From positions 1-64,000 of the forward strand of contig NZ_CP086555.2 of NCBI RefSeq assembly GCF_020882015.2: a DNA stretch of 64,000 bases. The letters are read 5' to 3'. Shown piece by piece: positions 57,980 to 64,000 of the stretch; within the stretch, counting starts at the first letter, position 1, and each line of letters starts with the position of its first letter. The notes below the pieces were generated by a model. It saw only the letters and a list, made by a program, of their open reading frames with translations, was not told the origin of the DNA and made no database searches. The DNA comes from Candidatus Borrelia undatumii (GTDB lineage Bacteria; Spirochaetota; Spirochaetia; Borreliales; Borreliaceae). Made by a program: the position numbers and the translations under genes.

Positions 57980-59446
57980 ATGAATCCATTCAAGTTTTTA
58001 TGTGCATTAATACTTCTCTCGTCTTGTAGTGTGGCAGAATTCGGGGATTACAAACCAATTTACTTTAAAGGAGAAGAAGATTTAAAAATTGCAAATGAAT
58101 ATATAAACTCATTGGGATACAGAACAATATCTGAGTATACAACGAAAGTTGGTATACTCGACTTTCCGGATTTCAAGGAAATAACAATACATGAATTAGC
58201 GAAGCTTAATGATTATGACCTAAGAAAGGATCCGTTTTTAAAAAACCTACCTAACATTTTCAACCTGTCTAACAAAAAAATACTCTATGTCGATTCATCA
58301 TTTACAAGCAGTGACTTAAAGAAGCTTAAAAGAGTCAAAAACGTCGAGGGGGAATTACATTCCATTGACCATAAAACCAAGATTAAATACTTTTCAAATA
58401 TAGTATTTATGATAATGGTAACACTTTTATTAATACTAAATATTAAATATTCACCCTTTATATTACTATTTTTAATAAGTTCATGCGCCATACTGATATA
58501 TAGCAATGAAATGCTATACTTCTATCCTTTAACTATTCTTTCTTATCTACTATTTGTGCTGATAGATAATTTCAACAAAAATTACAATAAGATCTCTTTA
58601 CAAGAGATCAGCTTTTTGTCATTAATGAAGAGAATAAAATTTCCAATCTTCTTATTTACATTTATAGTTTTGTACTATGTTGCTGTAATTAACTTCTTAA
58701 CTATCAATCTTGAACCAATTTTTATTATTTTTGTATCAGCAACAACGCTTTGTATATTTTTGATATTCACTTGGATCAAAACCGAAAGAAATTTTAAAGA
58801 TACATTCCTATTTTTAATTGAGATAAAAGAACAAAAACGAAAAGCAAGAATTATAAAATTAAAAATTATCACACACCTGCTTCTATTTATAACCTCTTTA
58901 ATGCCCTTCTTTTATTCACAATACATGCTCAATTCCTACCAAAATTTCAATTACCTTTATAGCAAAAAATTGAACTATTTTGATTACCTAAGTCCTAACA
59001 GCATTTACTTAATGGTGGGATATAATGAGGAGATTCCAAATATTATGGGGTATATGTCTCACATACTTTATCAAAATGAGCTTAAATACAAAATAACATC
59101 CAAGTATGGAGAATCTAATGAAAATGTGGAGGAAGACTATTTTGAGATAGAAAATAACAGGATAACTGTCAATCCGAAAACTGTATACAGAGTAGACAAG
59201 GACTTCATATCTAGACACCTCAATCAAGAACTCTCAAGGTTATTTTTATACAACGGAAATCCCATCTTAATATACAAAGAAAAAAATAGCAGTATTGCAA
59301 TGGATAAGGATAATTCTAAAATTTTATTTTTTCTTTCTCTGCCTTTTTTCTTATTACTGTTCCTATTTAAGGCGATAAGATTTACAATTCTTTTAAATAT
59401 TGATAAAAAATATAGAAGTACATTAAAGACTAGAGGAAATATCTAA
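57980..59446 (+). CDS. lipoprotein-like multipass membrane protein of unknown function
   Basis: A 488-residue protein that begins with a short signal sequence and a lipobox-like LSSC at about 13-16. An extracytoplasmic domain to about residue 130 follows. Then come eight or so hydrophobic helices (about 136-330 and 448-470) with a soluble loop between about 325 and 445. I do not recognise the family. AGGG precedes the ATG. It abuts the Rnf-like fusion gene with no gap, so the products may act together. It corresponds to BB_0071. Confidence 0.7.
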   Translation: MNPFKFLCALILLSSCSVAEFGDYKPIYFKGEEDLKIANEYINSLGYRTISEYTTKVGILDFPDFKEITIHELAKLNDYDLRKDPFLKNLPNIFNLSNKKILYVDSSFTSSDLKKLKRVKNVEGELHSIDHKTKIKYFSNIVFMIMVTLLLILNIKYSPFILLFLISSCAILIYSNEMLYFYPLTILSYLLFVLIDNFNKNYNKISLQEISFLSLMKRIKFPIFLFTFIVLYYVAVINFLTINLEPIFIIFVSATTLCIFLIFTWIKTERNFKDTFLFLIEIKEQKRKARIIKLKIITHLLLFITSLMPFFYSQYMLNSYQNFNYLYSKKLNYFDYLSPNSIYLMVGYNEEIPNIMGYMSHILYQNELKYKITSKYGESNENVEEDYFEIENNRITVNPKTVYRVDKDFISRHLNQELSRLFLYNGNPILIYKEKNSSIAMDKDNSKILFFLSLPFFLLLFLFKAIRFTILLNIDKKYRSTLKTRGNI

Positions 59447-61771
59447 ATGCTTAACTCAGAAAAGCCGCCAAAAATAGAAACAAAGATAAAGATGAGGTAC
59501 ATAGTCAATATAGACGAAATTCAAATCCCTGAATACGTTCTCATTCCACTAGAAACAGAAAATTCAAGATCTAACTTGTATATAATTGAAAACCAGAGGA
59601 TTGAAGAAGGGCAAATACTGTCAAAAAATGTAAATGTAGATTTATACACATATTCTTCAATATCTGGAATAATAGAGAAAATATATATTGCCAACCTTCC
59701 AAATGGAAAAAAATTAAAATCAGCATTAATACAATTTCAAGGAAGAATCAAAAATGAAAAAGAACAATCAGATGAGACGGAATCGAGAGAAAAAACATTA
59801 GAAAAGTTGATAAGATTAGGAATCCCTTGGTTTGATGATGATTCACTATTTCAATATGTAAGCAAATGCAAAAAAGTGGATAGAATGATTTTACTCATAA
59901 ATGGAAGGGATTCGTTTACTAACATCTCAGAAATACTCATAAAAGAAAAATTAAATGAAATTCTTTATGGACTTGAAACAGTCGATAAGATATTTAAATT
60001 CAAAGAAATATTAGTAGTGCTAGCAAATTGTAACTTAAAAAGAGAACTTGAAAACTTAATTAATTTTAAAGACAAAAAATTAAAAATCAAACTCATTCCC
60101 AATACCCCACAGCCTTACTCAAATCATGAGATGATAATGCACTTTTTATATAATGAGGAGAATACTCAAGAGAACATAAACCCAAATAAAAATATACTTT
60201 TAGCAAATGTTGAAGATCTTTACAACGTCCACAGTGCAGTCAGAACAAACATTCCATATAAAGAAAAGTTCATAACCATAAACGGCAATCAAAAAATACA
60301 AAGCAAAATAATAAAAGTAAAAATTGGAACCTCCATCCGCCAAATAATAAATGAGGACATTGATATAACAAAATATGATGTATTCTTAAACAATCCAATA
60401 AATAAAATAAAAATAAACAGTCTAAATGTGCCTATAACAAGAGATGTATATAGCATTACAATATTTAGAAAAAAACCGGCATTTTTTAATACAAATTTTT
60501 TTAAAATACCAAGTTTTTCCCCGCTATATCTTGAAGAGGTTATTCTCTCAAAAATCAAGGGTAAAGACAAACATGAAAATAAAAAATTTAAATTCCTACG
60601 ATACACCGAAACTGAAATCGAAGAAGAAATAAGCAAGGTTCGAAGAGAAATAAAGGAAAAAATATTAAATATCACTCCAAAAAACGAGCCAATATATACT
60701 GAGAATAATCTAAAAGACATCTATTTAACAACTGTATTGGCTCTAATTCCTAGCTTAATTTTTTCCTTTTACAATAATACAAAATTCTTAATTGACACTT
60801 TAATACTAACAATTATAAGCTTGGTGGCTTATATCCCAGTAATGCTTAAGGCAAAACATAAATGTCTGCTATTTTTCATATACGCTGCATTAATTACTAG
60901 CATAATACTCCCCTTAAATCTTTCTATAACACTAAAGACAATATCGCTACTTTTTACATTTTTAGTATTTTTTTACTTTTCCAAACTTTCCAAATTCCTT
61001 GTGAATCCCCTATTAATTTCCTTTGTGTTTTTGTTAATCAACTTCCCATCAAGCTTCAAACAAACATATTCGGAAGAACTATTAATACAAGAGGAGATAA
61101 TTCCTACTTGGGACAAGATAATTCAGAAAAACCCAAAAATTAAGGGGTTAGAAAGCTTAACAGGATTTAAAAGACATGAAAACAAGTATATCGATATGGT
61201 TGAAAAGGTTACAAACGAGCAAATATTATCTCATTTAAGCATGATCATACCGAGATTCCACATTGAAAGCCTATTTGGCCTGCAAAACGAAAAATATTTG
61301 TCCCCCATCTTGCTTTATATTGGATTTTCGTTCATTCTCGGAAAATTCATCTTGAATAAACTGATACCACTATCTTTTTATACGAGTCTTCTGCTACTTG
61401 CCTATATGCTAAAAAATATGAATATTTACAATCATATAGCCTTTGACACGTTGTCTCTGGCAGTCTCGCCAATTCCAATGCTCTTGATATTTACAATAGG
61501 CACAGAACTACAAACAGCACCTTCATTCAAATTTGAGCAAATGATATATGGATGCATGCTGTCTTTATTCTATCTTACAATATTAGGCTATATTCCATTT
61601 GAAACCCTATCGGCTGTATTATCAATTTTTATACTACAGATAAGTTCAACTTTAATTAGAAAATACAGTTTAACATTTCAGATCAAAAAAATACTGCATT
61701 ATTTAAGCGTAAATAAGGAAAAAGCAATAGAACACAAAAATGCAAATGGAGAAGAAATTATAAAATTATGA
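59447..61771 (+). CDS. RnfC-RnfD-like fusion protein lacking cofactor sites
   Basis: 774 residues. Residues 25-340 follow RnfC: a barrel-sandwich part (IEEGQILSK, SSISGIIEKI), a degenerate nucleotide region (RMILLINGRDSFTNISEILI), then VEDLYNVHSAVR and TINGNQKIQSKIIKVKIGT. From about 420 there are about ten helices in an RnfD pattern (SLFGLQNEKYLSPILLYIGFS, LIPLSFYTSLLLLAYM, FEQMIYGCMLS). The two CxxCxxC clusters of RnfC, its glycine-rich loop and the SGAT flavin site of RnfD are absent. Only four scattered cysteines remain (141, 195, 473, 703). It corresponds to BB_0072. Confidence 0.75.
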   Translation: MLNSEKPPKIETKIKMRYIVNIDEIQIPEYVLIPLETENSRSNLYIIENQRIEEGQILSKNVNVDLYTYSSISGIIEKIYIANLPNGKKLKSALIQFQGRIKNEKEQSDETESREKTLEKLIRLGIPWFDDDSLFQYVSKCKKVDRMILLINGRDSFTNISEILIKEKLNEILYGLETVDKIFKFKEILVVLANCNLKRELENLINFKDKKLKIKLIPNTPQPYSNHEMIMHFLYNEENTQENINPNKNILLANVEDLYNVHSAVRTNIPYKEKFITINGNQKIQSKIIKVKIGTSIRQIINEDIDITKYDVFLNNPINKIKINSLNVPITRDVYSITIFRKKPAFFNTNFFKIPSFSPLYLEEVILSKIKGKDKHENKKFKFLRYTETEIEEEISKVRREIKEKILNITPKNEPIYTENNLKDIYLTTVLALIPSLIFSFYNNTKFLIDTLILTIISLVAYIPVMLKAKHKCLLFFIYAALITSIILPLNLSITLKTISLLFTFLVFFYFSKLSKFLVNPLLISFVFLLINFPSSFKQTYSEELLIQEEIIPTWDKIIQKNPKIKGLESLTGFKRHENKYIDMVEKVTNEQILSHLSMIIPRFHIESLFGLQNEKYLSPILLYIGFSFILGKFILNKLIPLSFYTSLLLLAYMLKNMNIYNHIAFDTLSLAVSPIPMLLIFTIGTELQTAPSFKFEQMIYGCMLSLFYLTILGYIPFETLSAVLSIFILQISSTLIRKYSLTFQIKKILHYLSVNKEKAIEHKNANGEEIIKL

Positions 61772-62334
61772 CCAATAACTTAACGATTTACTTATTAGTA
61801 AATAATTTATTATTAATACACTTCATCGGCATTGAGGATATAAAAATAAAAGATAATCGAACGTTAACGAAGAAATATTTAACAATAATAATAACTTCTC
61901 TATTAATTTATTCACTTCTTTTTTATTTTTATAACTTGCTTGTAAAGCATGAGTTATTATTCATAATGCCGATTATATATGTAGCAATACTCTACATAAC
62001 AATAATAGGAATTAAAGCACTAAATAATATACTAATTGTCTACAACAAATCGAAATGTTCGAACGACTTTCTTCTGTCTAGCAGTGGATTAGTTGCAATA
62101 ATATTTTTCGCTCTAGAAAAGAATCATGGCTTCCTTGAAGGAATTGGGATAATTGTCCTGTCTTCGTTAAGCGTCCTAATATCCCTCATGCTGATAATAC
62201 TAATAAAGAGAAATTTTGAAAAAAGACTGACATCCAAAATATTAGAAAACGAAGCAACGTATTTTTTTATAATGTTCATTTTATCCTTAATTCCAAATAT
62301 AATTATACTAATAAATAGTAGTGAGAGTTTATGA
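61768..62334 (+). CDS. RnfA-like membrane protein lacking iron-sulfur cysteines
   Basis: A 188-residue, six-helix membrane protein with the length and pattern of RnfA/RsxA. VNNLLLIHFIGI at 11-22 matches the VNNFVLVQFLGI opening. SSSGLVAIIFFALEKNHGFLEG at 104-125 matches TTNCAVLGVALL and what follows, and LIILIKRNFEKRL matches the conserved arginine loop. The RnfA cysteines (GIC, TNC) read GIE and SSG here. It overlaps the RnfC-D fusion gene and prfB by 4 bp each. It corresponds to BB_0073. Confidence 0.68.
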   Translation: MTNNLTIYLLVNNLLLIHFIGIEDIKIKDNRTLTKKYLTIIITSLLIYSLLFYFYNLLVKHELLFIMPIIYVAILYITIIGIKALNNILIVYNKSKCSNDFLLSSSGLVAIIFFALEKNHGFLEGIGIIVLSSLSVLISLMLIILIKRNFEKRLTSKILENEATYFFIMFILSLIPNIIILINSSESL

Positions 62335-63411
62335 TGCGGGAAAAAATTGACAGATTATTGGAACAGGTTGAAAATGTTTGGAGGAATCTTTGACAGCCAA
62401 GCGATTAAGGCACAAATCAAAGAATATGAACTACAAAAAAGTGGTGAAAATTTCTGGAATGACAGAAAAAGGGCACAAGAGATTCTTAAAGAACAGAACA
62501 TTCTGAAAAGCAAAGTAGAGCCATGGGAAGATTTAATATGCAGGCTTAAGGATTTAAAGGAACTCTGTGAACTCATAGGGAGCGAAGAAGACGCAAAACT
62601 GGTAGAATGCGATTTTAATACGATAAATAATACGTACAAAACTCTTCTCACATTGTCTTATTTTAAAGAAGAAATTGATATAAATAACGCGTTCTTAACG
62701 ATACACTCGGGCGCGGGTGGTACGGAGGCATGCGATTGGGTTAGTATGCTATATCGAATGTACTCAAGATATGCTGAAAGACGTGGATATAAAACAGAAC
62801 TTATAGATTTACTTGAAGCTGAAGGAGGAATTAAATCGATTACAGTCGAAATAAAAGGAGAATACGCATATGGCCTTTTAAAAAGCGAAGTTGGAATACA
62901 CCGACTTGTAAGGATCTCTCCTTTTGATACTGCAAAAAAAAGACATACATCTTTTGCTTCTGTTTTTGTTGTTCCTGTAATTGATGATAAAATTGAAATA
63001 ACAATTAAACCAGAAGACATTAGAGTTGACACGTATAGAGCCTCTGGAGCTGGGGGACAACATGTTAATAAAACATCCTCAGCAGTAAGAATTACTCATC
63101 TTCAGACAGGAATAGTAACTCAGTCTCAGAGCGATAGAAGTCAACATAAAAATAAAGAATTGGCAATGAAAGTACTTAAATCAAGACTTTATGAACACTA
63201 CAAAGAAATTGAACAACAAAAAAACAAATCTAAACAAGAGGAGAAAAAAGACATCTCTTGGGGCAATCAAATAAGATCCTATGTATTTCAGCCTTACAAT
63301 CTAGTAAAAGATCACAGAACGAAATTTGAAAATCCTAATGTCACCTCCGTAATGGACGGGAACATTGATAACTTTATAGAAGAATATCTGAAATGGAAAA
63401 GTTTAAGCTAA
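62331..63411 (+). CDS. prfB: peptide chain release factor 2 (programmed +1 frameshift)
   Basis: Terminates translation at UGA and UAA. The gene is read in two frames. A short first frame starts at ATG 62331 (or 62334) and meets TGA at 62391-62393. A +1 shift on CTT-TGA-C then enters the frame running to 63411, giving about 358 residues. The GGQ motif (GAGGQHVNK) and the anticodon-like SPFD (SPF in RISPFDTAK) are present. Reading from a TTG at 62347 in the second frame would be wrong. It overlaps the RnfA-like gene by 4 bp. It corresponds to BB_0074. Confidence 0.95.
62379..62394 (+). promoter_or_regulatory. prfB autoregulatory frameshift site
   Basis: An internal Shine-Dalgarno GGAGG, three bases (AAT), then CTT TGA C. 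Low RF2 leads to slow termination at UGA and slippage of tRNA-Leu from CUU to UUU, which restores RF2 synthesis. Confidence 0.93.
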
Positions 63412-64000
63412 ACGCAATAATATTATTTTTAAGCTCCATAACAAGCCTACTATATCCTCAAGGTAACGTTGATTACGGTTTTTCTTATATCATCAATGCT
63501 AAGGACAAAGATAAAACCCTTAAAGAAGGGATTGATAAAACCCTAAATAAGATCTATGAAGCAATAAACGAACATGTCGTTAATGACAAGGATAAGAGTT
63601 TTATCAGAAATCTTTATATACACCAGCATATAGTAAGCAAAGAAAGAGAAATTAGCAACCTTAAAGAAGAAATGGATAGGAAAAGGCTTCAAAATTCGAT
63701 AAGTTCAAGAGAAGAAAATAGTATAGAAATAAAAATTAATAACCTTAGGCAAGACATTGAAAATATTAAAACTAAGCAAAAAGAACTTGAAGAGTACCTT
63801 GTAAGCTTAAAAAAGATGAAAGCAAAATACAAACAAATAGAAGCAAAAGTCAATCTGTTAAATTTGAACACAGAATTTTTAACAAGTGAGGAGCTTTTTT
63901 TTATAAACTATATTAATCTTAAAAAAGTAGAAAAATATTATCTTCTTGAAATTAATAATATCACGCCTACGGGGGTTAAAGTTAACAGGGAGGTTTTTAA
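63393..64000 (+). CDS. secreted coiled-coil protein, cut by the window edge
   Basis: The ATG at 63393 lies inside the prfB 3' end (19-bp overlap), and the frame stays open to the last base, giving at least 202 residues. Residues 1-23 are a signal peptide or anchor (AIILFLSSITSLLYP). Residues 85-160 are strongly charged with heptad periodicity and probably coiled coil. I do not recognise the family. The C-terminus is outside the window. It corresponds to BB_0075. Confidence 0.75.
   Translation, partial: MEKFKLNAIILFLSSITSLLYPQGNVDYGFSYIINAKDKDKTLKEGIDKTLNKIYEAINEHVVNDKDKSFIRNLYIHQHIVSKEREISNLKEEMDRKRLQNSISSREENSIEIKINNLRQDIENIKTKQKELEEYLVSLKKMKAKYKQIEAKVNLLNLNTEFLTSEELFFINYINLKKVEKYYLLEINNITPTGVKVNREVF

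Noticed and set aside
60289..60720. A 143-codon frame antisense to the RnfC-D-like gene
   Set aside because: Overlaps a supported gene and has no initiation signals or recognisable motif.
62347..63411. prfB starting at TTG 62347
   Set aside because: The conserved frameshift site and a good ATG in the other frame show that the true start is upstream.

Overview
The window is a compact, AT-rich stretch of a Borrelia main chromosome. Gene order follows, from memory, the Borrelia burgdorferi block BB_0005 (trpS) to BB_0075, near the left chromosome end. Landmark genes are p13, bpuR, the BAM lipoprotein homologue of BB0028, and a tmRNA whose tag ends NLVMAA. An intact ruvC, which I recall as absent from Lyme-group Borrelia, and the direct junction of a VUT-family transporter with ung suggest a relapsing-fever-group species. 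The species assignment is inference; the genus is near certain.

Layout. 6-3082 (minus): trpS, an AI-2E-type permease, a HAD hydrolase. 3174-9433 (plus): cdaA, cdaR-like, acpS, a DUF2225 protein, truA, an unknown gene, priA. 9430-10423 (minus): udk and a membrane-anchored rhodanese without its cysteine. 10542-11504 (plus): a YitT-type membrane protein. 11530-17455 (minus): ruvA, ruvB, queA, pfp, a small membrane protein and an RluD-type synthase, transcribed in that order. 17541-18653 (plus): a secreted sugar-dehydrogenase-like beta-propeller. 18650-20791 (minus): folD, yebC, ruvC. 20950-22624 (plus): a probable outer-membrane barrel and a BAM lipoprotein. 22610-24738 (minus): an active signal peptidase, a catalytically dead paralogue and a DUF188 protein. 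24774-26695 (plus): a PEGA/FGE-like fusion and smpB. 26770-34878 (minus): a PpiD-like foldase, a lipoprotein, plsC, parE, parC, p13. 35041-35883: cheR. 35891-38323 (minus): phoU and three small envelope or unknown genes. 38396-39307: rnhB and bpuR, convergent. 39461-39901: tRNA-Gly and tmRNA, facing each other. 40022-42229 (plus): two VUT-family transporters and ung. 42316-55205 (minus): gap-pgk-tpiA-secG, TPR/CorC/YbeY, trxA, PASTA/fmt/def, a thioredoxin-fold protein, pepP. 55338-64000 (plus): a Cof phosphatase, an M29 aminopeptidase, a DUF212 protein, a lipoprotein-like membrane protein, a fused RnfC-RnfD-like protein, an RnfA-like protein, prfB, and a gene cut by the window edge.

How the genes fit together. 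Trans-translation (ssrA and smpB) and translation functions (trpS, prfB, fmt, def, ybeY, truA, queA, rsmE) are prominent. Glycolysis is represented by gap, pgk, tpiA and a PPi-dependent phosphofructokinase. Envelope biogenesis includes secG, two S26 peptidases, the BAM lipoprotein, a PpiD-like foldase and plsC. Recombination and topology functions are ruvABC, priA and parCE. c-di-AMP synthesis (cdaA/cdaR) leads the first plus-strand operon.

The most interesting locus is 59447-62334. It keeps the fold signature of the Rnf redox pump (RnfC fused to RnfD, then RnfA), but every iron-sulfur and flavin ligand motif I looked for is gone. Other notable items are the prfB programmed frameshift, the pseudo-signal peptidase, a symmetric bidirectional promoter at 55258-55305, several perfect palindromes in divergent promoter regions, near-leaderless genes, and local GC-skew reversals in plus-strand genes.
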